Positions 7,250-15,112 of a stretch of DNA of 30,040 nt are shown here, piece by piece. The notes beneath the pieces are model-generated. The model saw only the letters and a list, made by a program, of their open reading frames with translations. It was not told the DNA's origin and made no database searches. How positions within the stretch are numbered: position 1 is the first letter of the stretch; each line of letters begins with the position of its first letter. Source of the DNA: Oscillospiraceae bacterium (lineage in GTDB: Bacteria > Bacillota > Clostridia > Oscillospirales > Oscillospiraceae); NCBI GenBank assembly GCA_031288675.1, contig JAITQY010000027.1:1-30040 (forward strand), written 5' to 3'. Position numbers and translations under genes: made by a program.

Positions 7250-7777
7250 ATGGCGAAACCCCGTAAAATGCTGTCGGATATTGATATTCCCGCTGTTGAC
7301 GGATTGTTCAGGCTGATACCCTCGCAAAGCAAAGAAACTGTAGCTAAGTGGGCGGTAGACTATGCCGGACGCATACTTCTGCCGCTGTGGATAAAATACT
7401 GTCCTGATGACGTTCGCCCGCAAGACGCGCTGGATGCCGCACGCGATATGATTGCAAAGAAAATCAAGTGGGCGGAGCTTAATCCAAAAGTCGCGGACTG
7501 CATATCCGCCGCTAAAGATATGGAAACCGAACCTGTTCCGCGCGGTGAGGCGCGTGCGATTGCGCAGTGTTCATCGGCTATTCACTCGGCAAGCCACGCG
7601 ATGGGGCTTGCGCTTTACGGAGCGCTCGCCGTCGCGTACGATAAGGTTGGCGTTAACGCTCCGAGAGATGAACAGGACAGGGTTGCGTCGGAAGAATGTG
7701 AACGTATGCTTGCCGCGCTGCAATCCGTTGCGGTAACTAACGAACCTAAACCATGCAAAGTTAGCTGGAAGTGCTGA
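7250..7777 (+). CDS. Small helical protein, resembles putative immunity (Imm5-like) proteins
   Basis: 175 residues, no signal peptide or membrane segment, predicted mostly alpha-helical. The stretch AIAQCSSAIHSASHAMGLAL followed by YGALAVAYDKVG, rich in Ala and His, recalls a group annotated as putative immunity protein (Imm5-like) in Firmicutes; this is by general resemblance only. ATG 7250 is preferred to an in-frame GTG at 7232 because GGGAGGG sits between them. Cys residues occur near the C-terminus (ending KVSWKC). No toxin gene lies nearby, so an immunity role is doubtful here; its place between rny and a band-7 gene suggests a housekeeping function. Confidence 0.5.
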   Translation: MAKPRKMLSDIDIPAVDGLFRLIPSQSKETVAKWAVDYAGRILLPLWIKYCPDDVRPQDALDAARDMIAKKIKWAELNPKVADCISAAKDMETEPVPRGEARAIAQCSSAIHSASHAMGLALYGALAVAYDKVGVNAPRDEQDRVASEECERMLAALQSVAVTNEPKPCKVSWKC

Positions 7778-7839
7778 AAATACTGCTAATACTTAGAAAT
7801 ATTTTGGCAGGTAATGGGATTAAAGAAAGGGACATCAAA

Positions 7840-8862
7840 ATGGATTTATATTTTGTTACGGCTGCGCTCGTAATAGCGGGAGTAATTATATTTATTACGT
7901 TTAACAAAATTCAGGAGCATAACCAAAAGAGCGCGTTAAGCTCGGAGTATCATGCGCGTTATGCGGCGGCTGCAAACCGCGCGAAGCTGCTGAAGATACT
8001 TATTCCGGTATTGCTGTTTGTAATTTTGATTGGCACGATAGCCGCGAAAGCAGTAAGAGTAGTTGACAGTACTGAGGCGCTTGTAGTGAGGACGTTTGGT
8101 AAGGTGTCAAGCGTTAAGACTGCCGGACTGCAATTTCTGAATCCTTATACGGAAACGGGTACAACCTATGTGCTGTCAACGCGGCAGGTGGATGCGGAAA
8201 TGGAAGCGTACAGCAAAGACGCTCAGGCGGTGATTATCGAGCTTACGACACAGTACCAGCTTGACTCGGCGCGGCTTATGGACATCGCTACCCAATACGG
8301 TACTCAGGCTATGCTTGAGTACAAAATAACCAAGATAATTGAGGCACGAACGAAGATAGCCTTCTCACGCGACAGCGCGATGACGATAGTCGAGACGCGC
8401 GAGCAGATTTCGCCGCGGGTGTTATCGCTTGTATCAGAGATTGAGGATATGTACTTTATTGAGATACTCAATCTTGAGATAGTTGACATCTCGTTCTCCG
8501 ATGTGTTTGAAAACGCGGTAGAACAGAAGATGCTTGCCGAACAGGAAAAGCTGAAAGCGGAATACGAAAAGGAACAGGCGCAAATTAAGGCTGAGCAGGA
8601 AAAATCCGTGCGCACAACTCAGGCGGAAGCGGATTTAGAGGTTGCCCGTAAGAAAGCTGAAGCGACAGTAATTACGGCTCAGGCTGAGGCTGAGGCTGAC
8701 GCGCTGAAGATACAGGCGGAACAGCTGAACAATATGTCGGCGGAGTTAAGGGCGTATATCTTGCAGCAACTGTTCTATGACAACTGGGACGGAATACTGC
8801 CGCGCATTATGTCCGGCGGAGAGAGCGGTATGCTGATTGATCCCTCTTCGCTGCTTAATTAA
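7840..8862 (+). CDS. SPFH/band-7 domain membrane protein (HflC/prohibitin-like)
   Basis: 340 residues. Two N-terminal hydrophobic segments (about 3-22 and 50-70) are followed by VDSTEALVVRTFGKV and the SPFH domain (about 75-235), then a long Ala/Glu/Lys coiled coil (about 230-300) of the type seen in HflK/HflC, prohibitins and stomatins. Such proteins form membrane rings and organise membrane proteases or microdomains. ATG 7840 follows GAAAGGGA; the frame opens earlier at 7771, but that part has no family resemblance. No nfeD or ftsH lies beside it, so the partner is unknown. Confidence 0.85.
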   Translation: MDLYFVTAALVIAGVIIFITFNKIQEHNQKSALSSEYHARYAAAANRAKLLKILIPVLLFVILIGTIAAKAVRVVDSTEALVVRTFGKVSSVKTAGLQFLNPYTETGTTYVLSTRQVDAEMEAYSKDAQAVIIELTTQYQLDSARLMDIATQYGTQAMLEYKITKIIEARTKIAFSRDSAMTIVETREQISPRVLSLVSEIEDMYFIEILNLEIVDISFSDVFENAVEQKMLAEQEKLKAEYEKEQAQIKAEQEKSVRTTQAEADLEVARKKAEATVITAQAEAEADALKIQAEQLNNMSAELRAYILQQLFYDNWDGILPRIMSGGESGMLIDPSSLLN

Positions 8863-8875
8863 AAGGTGTTAAGCG

Positions 8876-9565
8876 TTGCAAATTGATGTAATTACGCTGT
8901 TTCCGGAGCAATTCAAGGCACTTTTGGACATAAGCATAATAGGTAAAGCGCAGGAGCGCGGATTAGTACAGATAACCGCATGGCAGCTTCGGGATTATAC
9001 GCAGAATAAGCAGCGGCAGGTGGACGATTACCCTTACGGCGGCGGCGCGGGGATGATACTTAACGCGCAGCCGCTGAAATCCTGCTTAGACGCTATAACG
9101 GAAGCGCGCGGAGGCGAGCGTATTCACACTGCGCTGATGAGTCCGGCTGGCAAGACGTTTACTCAAGCGGACGCGAGACGTTTGTTAGAGCTGAAGCGGC
9201 TTGTGCTTGTCTGCGGACATTATGAGGGTTTGGATGAACGATTCACGGAGCTTTGCGTTGATGAAGAGATCTCAATGGGCGACTTTGTGCTTACCGGTGG
9301 GGAAATCCCTGCAATGGCGGTCACGGACGCGATATGCCGGATTGTTCCGGGCGTTCTATCCGGCGAAGACAGCTTCACCGGAGAAAGTCACTGGAACGGT
9401 TTGCTTGAGTATCCTCAATACACGCGCCCGGAGGTTTGGGAGGGCATTGCGGTTCCGGAGATTTTGCTCTCCGGCGACCACGTTAAAATCGAGGCGTGGC
9501 GGAAATATATGTCGCTTGCACGCACAATGAAACGCCGTCCGGATATGTACGAAGGTAGTCGTTAG
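8876..9565 (+). CDS. trmD: tRNA (guanine-N1-)-methyltransferase TrmD
   Basis: Methylates G37 of tRNAs with SAM to prevent frameshifting. 229 residues. The SPOUT knot motifs are present: LVCGHYEGLDERF, GDFVLTGGEIPAMAV and YPQYTRP, plus the N-terminal IDVITLFPEQF and YGGGAGM. It starts with TTG at 8876, fixed by AAAGGTG upstream and by the family N-terminus. The last codons (GGT AGT CGT TAG) belong to a heptamer array that continues downstream, so the repeat supplies the stop codon. TrmD usually sits with rimM and rplS; neither is here. Confidence 0.95.
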   Translation: MQIDVITLFPEQFKALLDISIIGKAQERGLVQITAWQLRDYTQNKQRQVDDYPYGGGAGMILNAQPLKSCLDAITEARGGERIHTALMSPAGKTFTQADARRLLELKRLVLVCGHYEGLDERFTELCVDEEISMGDFVLTGGEIPAMAVTDAICRIVPGVLSGEDSFTGESHWNGLLEYPQYTRPEVWEGIAVPEILLSGDHVKIEAWRKYMSLARTMKRRPDMYEGSR

Positions 9566-9684
9566 GTATTAGTCGGCAGTCGACAGGGGACGGGAGATAG
9601 CCGTTAGTCAAAAGTCGTGAGTAGACCGTGGACAGGGGAAACGAGGGATGTTAATCATTAAATATTAGTCATTAACCATTACAC
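9555..9684 (-). repeat. Heptanucleotide-period repeat locus B
   Basis: Twelve consecutive 7-base units without a break run from 9555 to 9638 (plus-strand form NNAGTCG, with variants ending AGGGG), then a 9-base linker, then five ATTANNN-type units at 9650-9684. The array begins inside the last codons of trmD. On the minus strand it lies directly downstream of the promoter at 9689-9717. Confidence 0.85.
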
Positions 9685-9756
9685 AAGCATTATAACGCAA
9701 AATTTCTGATTTGTCAAGAGATAAATTGTGTGTAATCGTAAATAATTTGTGAACAG
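9685..9756 (-). promoter_or_regulatory. Repeated promoter module, copy B (points back at trmD)
   Basis: Minus strand TTGACA (9717-9712), 17-base spacer, TATAAT (9694-9689), in a module nearly identical to copies A and D up to TGTTCACAAATTATTTACG. It would transcribe heptamer locus B and then antisense to trmD. The rest of the gap to 9860 holds no clear promoter for the MATE gene. Confidence 0.78.
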
Positions 9757-9860
9757 TATTTTTACAAGAGAGGTTTTTCGGGAAAGACCATTTAGCTATC
9801 GGAATAAATCCGGAACGGCAATAAAACAACTTTTATTATCTGCGAGGGAAAAGAGGACAA

Positions 9861-11204
9861 ATGAAAAACAATTTGACCGAGGGTTCGGTTTGGAAAGTAC
9901 TTTTACGGTTTACGATACCGTTTTTGCTTAGCGGACTGTTTCAGGTTGCATACGGCACGGTAGACGTGTACTTTTTGGGACACTACGGGCAGGGCGCGAG
10001 CCTTGCGGGCGTATCAAGCGCAAGCCAGGCGATGAGTATGCTTACGTTCGGGTTTATGGGGCTTGCAACCGGCGGAACTGTCCTAATCGGGCAAAGCGTA
10101 GGAGCAAAAGACGATAAAACCGCCGGTAAGGCTACGGGGAATATAATTACGATATTCGCGTGCGTAGCGGTGTTCTGCACTGCGATACTTCTATTGTTAC
10201 ACAGCAACATCAACAATCTTATGAACGTACCTGAGGACGCGAAGAAATACGCCAACGATTATCTTTTGGTCTGCGGACTTGGCAGCGTATTTATAATGGG
10301 ATACAACGTGGCAAGCTCGATTTTATGCGGGCTTGGCAACAGCAAAGCGCCGTTGTACTTTGTCGCCGCAGGATGCGTTGCCAACATAGTTGTGGACTAT
10401 ATCTTTGTTGCGAAACTGAATATGAACGCGGTCGGGGCGGCACTTGCGACAGTGCTTGCGCAAGCGGTAAGCTTGATTTTTGCAATCATATATATAAAGG
10501 TTACGAAACTTCCGTTTTCGTTCTCCAAACGCGATTTGATACTTGATAAGGCTACCAGCGGCAGGATTTTGAAAATCGGCGTACCCGCCGCGCTTCAGCA
10601 GTCGCTGATAGGGTTCTCGTTCAACCTGATTACCACGATAACCAACGGAATGGGCGTTGCCGCCGCGGGAGGATGCGGGGTAGTAGGCAAGGCTGTAGAC
10701 TTGTGTATGATGATACCGTCATCGTTCAGCAGCGCGATAACGTCTATAACCGCGCAAAATGTAGGCGCGGGCAAGCCGGAACGGGCGCTGAAAAGTATGT
10801 GGTACGGCGTCTTGCTGTCGCTTGTATTCGCCGTGCCGTATATGCTGCTTGGAACATTCAAGCCGGAGTTTGTCGTCGGTATATTATCCTCTGATCCTGC
10901 GGTAATTGAGGCCGGAGCGCGGTATCTGATTCCATTCAGCTGGGACTGCGTACTTGTGAGCTTTGTATTCTGTATGAACGGCTACTTCAACGGACGCGGC
11001 AAGAGCCTGTTCACGATGGCGCACAATATCAGCACGACATTTTTAGTGCGTATTCCGATTGTATGGTTTGCGAGCCGAGCAGCAGGTGCAACGTTATTTG
11101 AGGTGGGATTAGGAACACCAATCGCTACGTTCGCAAGTTTGATAATCTGTCTTGTATATTTACAGATTATGAGAAAGCAAGCGAAACCAGCAGCAAATCA
11201 ATGA
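9861..11204 (+). CDS. MATE family efflux transporter
   Basis: Cation-coupled multidrug exporter of the MatE family, 447 residues with about 12 hydrophobic segments. The N-terminus (KVLLRFTIPFLLSGLFQVAY) and GLATGGTVLIGQSVGAKD are typical, as is GLGNSKAPLYFVAAGCVANI near the middle and the repeat of this pattern in the second half (ITSITAQNVGAGKPERALKS). It begins with ATG after GAGGGAAAAGAGGACA. It appears to be a single-gene unit, closed by a strong terminator. Substrate cannot be told from sequence. Confidence 0.92.
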   Translation: MKNNLTEGSVWKVLLRFTIPFLLSGLFQVAYGTVDVYFLGHYGQGASLAGVSSASQAMSMLTFGFMGLATGGTVLIGQSVGAKDDKTAGKATGNIITIFACVAVFCTAILLLLHSNINNLMNVPEDAKKYANDYLLVCGLGSVFIMGYNVASSILCGLGNSKAPLYFVAAGCVANIVVDYIFVAKLNMNAVGAALATVLAQAVSLIFAIIYIKVTKLPFSFSKRDLILDKATSGRILKIGVPAALQQSLIGFSFNLITTITNGMGVAAAGGCGVVGKAVDLCMMIPSSFSSAITSITAQNVGAGKPERALKSMWYGVLLSLVFAVPYMLLGTFKPEFVVGILSSDPAVIEAGARYLIPFSWDCVLVSFVFCMNGYFNGRGKSLFTMAHNISTTFLVRIPIVWFASRAAGATLFEVGLGTPIATFASLIICLVYLQIMRKQAKPAANQ

Positions 11205-11221
11205 AGTTAAAAAGAGTTACC

Positions 11222-11251
11222 GGACGCGTAGAACGCGTCCTTTTTGTTTTT
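11222..11251 (+). terminator. Rho-independent terminator after the MATE gene
   Basis: A perfect 7-bp GC-rich stem (GGACGCG with CGCGTCC, 11222-11240) with a 5-base loop is followed by TTTTTGTTTTT. Textbook form. Confidence 0.92.
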
Positions 11252-11295
11252 GCAAAAGAAATTTCATAAATTTGGGATTATAGCCGAAAAATAGC

Positions 11296-11324
11296 TTGAA
11301 ATCTGTGTGAATGTAGGATATAAT
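11296..11324 (+). promoter_or_regulatory. gapA: gapA promoter
   Basis: TTGAAA (11296-11301), 17-base spacer, TATAAT (11319-11324), about 50 bases before the gapA start. Confidence 0.75.
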
Positions 11325-11373
11325 AATAAGTGAAAATGATTGCGCGTTTGCTCCGGGAGGTTATTAAAACAAA

Positions 11374-12375
11374 ATGTCAATTAGAGTAGGTATAAACGGA
11401 TTTGGTCGTATCGGGCGTTTGGCTGCGAGGGCAGCATTTTACCGCGGGGATATTGAAATCGTCGCTGTCAATGATTTGAAAGGCGCGGATTACCTGGACT
11501 ATATGCTAAAGTATGATACGATTCACGGACGGTTTAAGGGTGAGGTTGCGCACGATGAGAGCAATCTGATAGTTAACGGCAAGAAGATTCCTGTTTACAG
11601 CATCAGGGACCCTGCGGAAATACCGTGGGCAGATACCGGGGCAGAGGTTATTTTAGAATGCACAGGACTGTTTGCCGATACGGCTAAGGCGGGCGCTCAT
11701 CTTAAGGGCGGAGCAAAATTAGTAGTTATCAGCGCGCCGAGCAAGGACGATACGCCGATGTTCGTAATGGGTGTTAACGAAGAAACCTATGACCCTAAGT
11801 ATAAGGTAATAAGCAACGCAAGCTGCACGACTAACTGTCTTGCGCCGTTAGCTAAGGTTATAAACGACGCGTTCGGTATTACGGACGGGCTGATGACGAC
11901 GGTACACAGCACTACGGCGACTCAGCAGACTGTAGACAATACCTCCATCAAGGATTGGCGCGGAGGACGCGCGGCGAGCGCGAATATCATCCCAAGTACT
12001 ACGGGCGCGGCTAAGGCGGTGGGCAAGGTGATTCCGGAACTTAACGGGAAACTAACGGGAATGAGCTTCCGCGTGCCGACGCTTGACGTTTCGGTTGTAG
12101 ATTTAACGTGCAACCTTGCAAAGCCGGCGAAATACGAAGAGATTTGCAAGGTAATCAGAGAAGCAAGCGAAGGAGCGCTTAAAGGTATCCTTGCGTATAC
12201 CGACGAAGATGTGGTGAGCAGTGATTTTATCGGCGACGCGCATACTTCGATATTTGACGCTAAAGCGGGAATCGCACTGACCGATACTTTTGTAAAACTT
12301 GTCAGCTGGTATGATAATGAGTGGGGCTACAGCAACAAGCTTCTTGATTTGGCAAAGTACGCAATGAGCAAATAG
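11374..12375 (+). CDS. gapA: Glyceraldehyde-3-phosphate dehydrogenase, type I
   Basis: Central glycolytic enzyme converting glyceraldehyde-3-phosphate to 1,3-bisphosphoglycerate with NAD. 333 residues. The NAD-binding GINGFGRIGR (6-15), catalytic SNASCTTNCLAP with Cys151, and the C-terminal SWYDNEWGYSNKLLDL are all present. Start ATG 11374 follows GGGAGG. It has its own promoter and no pgk or tpi gene next to it, so it is probably monocistronic. The stop codon TAG at 12373 is part of the first heptamer of repeat locus E. Confidence 0.97.
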   Translation: MSIRVGINGFGRIGRLAARAAFYRGDIEIVAVNDLKGADYLDYMLKYDTIHGRFKGEVAHDESNLIVNGKKIPVYSIRDPAEIPWADTGAEVILECTGLFADTAKAGAHLKGGAKLVVISAPSKDDTPMFVMGVNEETYDPKYKVISNASCTTNCLAPLAKVINDAFGITDGLMTTVHSTTATQQTVDNTSIKDWRGGRAASANIIPSTTGAAKAVGKVIPELNGKLTGMSFRVPTLDVSVVDLTCNLAKPAKYEEICKVIREASEGALKGILAYTDEDVVSSDFIGDAHTSIFDAKAGIALTDTFVKLVSWYDNEWGYSNKLLDLAKYAMSK

Positions 12376-12466
12376 TCTGTAGTCGACAGTTGGCAGTCGA
12401 CAGGGGACGAGGGTAACGCGTAAGAATTGTAAATTGCAAGTGGCAAATTGAAAATTAGGACGAGGG
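12372..12466 (-). repeat. Heptanucleotide-period repeat locus E
   Basis: Units of 7 bases (plus-strand NNAGTCG type) run from 12372 to about 12413 and pass into ACGAGGG; a second array of AATTGNA-type units follows at 12425-12459, again ending in ACGAGGG. The two unit families match those of locus A in reverse orientation. No promoter module is present here. The array contains the gapA stop codon. Confidence 0.8.
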
Positions 12467-12510
12467 TAACGACTGGCGCGGAATACTGAGATAAACAAGG
12501 GGGTTGTGTG

Positions 12511-13065
12511 ATGATTGAAAAATTAGGGAAAGATGTGTTAGATACAATCAACACGTACGGGAACTTCCCTAAGGAGGGAGTTAAGTTCGTAGACATTCTT
12601 CCGGTGCTTCAGAATAACGATCTTCTTAACAGAATTATCAGCTACTGGAAGAGTCTTTGCGAAAACTATAAAATTGACGCAATCGTTGCGCCGGAGTCAC
12701 GCGGGTTTTTGTTCGGGTCGATTTTGGCGCATGAGATGGATATTCCTTTTATTCCGATACGCAAGTCGGGTAAGCTGCCGGGTAAACTTATAAGCACCGC
12801 GTCGCAGTCGGAGTACAGCACGGAGGTGCTGGAGATGCAGGTGCTCGGCGAGAATTTCTCCGGTAAAACGGTATGTCTTGCGGACGACATAATAGCGACC
12901 GGCGGCACGATGAAATCAATGATTGAGCTTATACGGTCGAACGGACTGAATGTTCCGCTTGTCCTGCATATCCTAAGCGTTAAGGGTCTTAATGAGCTTC
13001 AGCTTGAGGGTACGGTTCCCGGTACGGATATAAAGTACTATACGCTGTGTGAATTTGAAGAGTGA
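12511..13065 (+). CDS. apt: Adenine phosphoribosyltransferase
   Basis: Purine salvage enzyme making AMP from adenine and PRPP. 184 residues from ATG 12511, which follows AAGGGGGT at 6 bases; a GTG one codon earlier is less likely. The PRPP-binding motif is VCLADDIIATGGTM, and the N-terminal part has YGNFPKEGVKFVDILP and VAPESRGFLFG as in Apt. The next gene is a purine permease, which fits salvage of imported bases. A xanthine-type PRTase is the main alternative. Confidence 0.88.
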   Translation: MIEKLGKDVLDTINTYGNFPKEGVKFVDILPVLQNNDLLNRIISYWKSLCENYKIDAIVAPESRGFLFGSILAHEMDIPFIPIRKSGKLPGKLISTASQSEYSTEVLEMQVLGENFSGKTVCLADDIIATGGTMKSMIELIRSNGLNVPLVLHILSVKGLNELQLEGTVPGTDIKYYTLCEFEE

Positions 13066-13086
13066 GCGTTGATACGGTGAACAGGG

Positions 13087-13107
13087 ATTGCGGGATAATC
13101 CCGCAAT
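13087..13107. repeat. Short palindrome after apt (REP-like or weak terminator)
   Basis: Two perfect 10-base arms, 13087-13096 and 13098-13107, around one central base. No T-run follows, so it may be a dispersed palindromic repeat rather than a terminator. A TATAAT at 13113 has no good -35 partner. Confidence 0.5.
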
Positions 13108-13193
13108 GACGATATAATCTGTACCAAAGTAATCTGTAAATCAACGCGGCTATGATGCCGCTGATTTATAAAAAAATTGTGGGAGGGCAACGT

Positions 13194-14552
13194 ATGTCTA
13201 AGGTAGACAAGTTCTTCAAAATCAGCGAAAGAGGTTCCAACGTCAGCACGGAGATAAGAGCGGGAATTGTTACGTTTATAACAATGGCTTATATCTTACC
13301 CGTAAACAGCGGAATGCTGGCGTCAACAGGCTTAGATCAAGGGGCTGTGTTTATGGCGACGGCGCTTGCCGCCGCGCTCGGCACGATACTTATGGGACTA
13401 TGGGCAGGATTGCCGTTGGCTCAGGCGCCGGGTATGGGCTTAAACGCGTTCTTCACCTACACCGTAGTGTTCAGTATGGGCTTCACTCCGCAGTTTGCGC
13501 TTGCGGCGGTACTTACGGAAGGCGTGATTTTCATCATACTTAGCCTCACGGGAGTACGCGGAAAGTTGCTTAAAGCCCTGCCGAAGCAGCTGCGAATCGC
13601 AATTTCCGCCGGTATCGGGCTGTTCATCGTATTTATCGGACTGCAAAACGCCGGAATAATAGTAGGCGGAGCGACACTTGTCGAGGTAAGCGGCTCGCTT
13701 AGAAGTCCGGCTGTCGCGCTGGCGGTAATCGGCATTGCAATCACAGCGGTACTGTGGCTGCGCAAGGTTAAGGGCGCGCTGCTGTTAGGCATTCTCGCAA
13801 CGTGGATATTAGGGCTTATCGCGCAGGCGGTAGGGTGGTATCAGGTAAACATAGACGCAGGTGTGTACTCGCTTTTACCGGGCGGGATAGTGCGCGCGCC
13901 GCCAAGCCTTGCGCCGACGCTCGGATTGTGTTTTAAGGGTTTTGAAGAAGCGTTCGCGACGCCGGCTTCAATCGGACAGTTCCTTCTGATAACAGTAACG
14001 TTCCTGTATGTTGATATATTTGATACGCTCGGTACATTCGCCGGAGTAATGATAAAAGCCAAACTTGCCGATGACGACGGTAACTTCCCCGGCGTAAACG
14101 CGGGTTTTGCGTCTGACGCTATTGCGACTACGGCGGGCGCGATTTTAGGAACTTCCACGACAACGACGTTTGTAGAGTCCGCCGCCGGCGTTGAGGAGGG
14201 CGGACGCACCGGTCTTACCGCCGTTGTGGTAGCCGTACTGTTTTTGCTTGCGATTCCTTTCTATCCGATCATCAGCGCGATACCGGGCTTTGCGACGGCT
14301 CCGGCGTTGATTATGGTCGGACTGATGATGTGCGAAACGCTGAAAGACTTTGACTGGGGCGATCCGGTATACCTCATTGCCGGAGTAATCACGATGATGT
14401 TCATGGTACTTGGGTACTCAATTTCCGCCGGTATCGCGTGGGGCGTTATCTTCTACCTGATTGCGAAAGTCGCTAAGGGCGAAGGAAAGACCATCCATCC
14501 GGTGACTTGGGTAATCGGTATTTTACTGTTCATCAAGACATTTGTGATGTAA
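13194..14552 (+). CDS. NCS2 family purine permease (PbuG/AdeQ/AzgA-like)
   Basis: Proton-coupled importer of hypoxanthine, guanine or adenine. 452 residues with about 12-14 hydrophobic segments. The subgroup marks are clear: EIRAGIVTFITMAYILPVNS near the N-terminus, QAPGMGLNAFFTYTVVF, FDTLGTFAGVM and GTSTTTTFVESAAGVEEGGR. The frame opens at 13152, but ATG 13194 (MSKVDKFFKI) has GGGAGGG just upstream and is the family start. It follows apt on the same strand, so both probably serve purine salvage. Substrate choice between adenine and hypoxanthine/guanine cannot be settled by eye. Confidence 0.92.
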   Translation: MSKVDKFFKISERGSNVSTEIRAGIVTFITMAYILPVNSGMLASTGLDQGAVFMATALAAALGTILMGLWAGLPLAQAPGMGLNAFFTYTVVFSMGFTPQFALAAVLTEGVIFIILSLTGVRGKLLKALPKQLRIAISAGIGLFIVFIGLQNAGIIVGGATLVEVSGSLRSPAVALAVIGIAITAVLWLRKVKGALLLGILATWILGLIAQAVGWYQVNIDAGVYSLLPGGIVRAPPSLAPTLGLCFKGFEEAFATPASIGQFLLITVTFLYVDIFDTLGTFAGVMIKAKLADDDGNFPGVNAGFASDAIATTAGAILGTSTTTTFVESAAGVEEGGRTGLTAVVVAVLFLLAIPFYPIISAIPGFATAPALIMVGLMMCETLKDFDWGDPVYLIAGVITMMFMVLGYSISAGIAWGVIFYLIAKVAKGEGKTIHPVTWVIGILLFIKTFVM

Positions 14553-14555
14553 GAT

Positions 14556-14582
14556 AACGGTGCGCGGTTCAAGCGCCGCCGT
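14556..14582 (+). terminator. Possible imperfect hairpin after the purine permease
   Basis: ACGG and GCGC on the left pair with GCGC and CCGT on the right with small bulges. No T-run follows, so it is a weak candidate. Confidence 0.25.
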
Positions 14583-14623
14583 CATAACACCATTGGAAGC
14601 TGAATATATTTAAGTGAGCGAAT

Positions 14624-15112
14624 ATGAAACAATCGGGAATTAAGCCGGTAGCGAGCAATCGCAAGGCGTACCACGATTTCTTCGTGGAGGATAAAATAGA
14701 GGCTGGAATCGCGCTGTCCGGTACGGAGGTCAAAAGCGTCCGTGCCGGAGGCGTGAACCTTAAAGACAGCTTCTGTGTGTTCAAAGACGGCGAATGCTAT
14801 CTTCGCGGTACGCGGATAAGCCCGTATGAAAAGGGCAACATATTCAACCGCGATCCGGAGCGGCTGCGCAAGCTGCTGCTTCACAAGCGGGAGATACGCA
14901 AATGGGCGGCGGCGGTGGAGCGCTCCGGTTATACTGTGGTTCCGCTTAGCGTGTATCTTAAAGACGCGCTTGTCAAGGTGGAGCTTGGGCTTTGCAAAGG
15001 CAAAAAGGACTATGACAAGCGCGACAGCATCAACGCGCGCGACAGTGAACGCGAAATCGCAAGGGTAATGAAAAATAATAATCGCTATAATAAGGGAGGA
15101 TTTGACGAATGA
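14624..15112 (+). CDS. smpB: SsrA-binding protein SmpB
   Basis: Partner of tmRNA in ribosome rescue. 162 residues, near the usual 150-160. Motifs NRKAYHDFFVEDKIEAGIAL, SGTEVKSVRAG, and the C-terminal LCKGKKDYDKRDSINARDSE with a basic tail are typical. The ribosome binding site (AAGTGAG) is weak. No ssrA gene lies next to it within the window. The 3' end overlaps the next gene by 4 bases (ATGA). Confidence 0.96.
   Translation: MKQSGIKPVASNRKAYHDFFVEDKIEAGIALSGTEVKSVRAGGVNLKDSFCVFKDGECYLRGTRISPYEKGNIFNRDPERLRKLLLHKREIRKWAAAVERSGYTVVPLSVYLKDALVKVELGLCKGKKDYDKRDSINARDSEREIARVMKNNNRYNKGGFDE

Noticed and set aside
7250..7777. Toxin-immunity module
   Set aside because: The protein resembles Imm5-like entries, but no toxin, secretion signal or polymorphic toxin domain lies nearby.
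9555..9684. CRISPR array
   Set aside because: Units are 7 bases, degenerate and without spacers, and there are no cas genes.
9749..9931. Small ORF before the MATE gene
   Set aside because: It begins inside the repeated promoter module, has no ribosome binding site and runs out of frame into the MATE gene.
14553..14623. tmRNA (ssrA) beside smpB
   Set aside because: No tRNA-like acceptor or tag-coding sequence was seen near smpB on either side.
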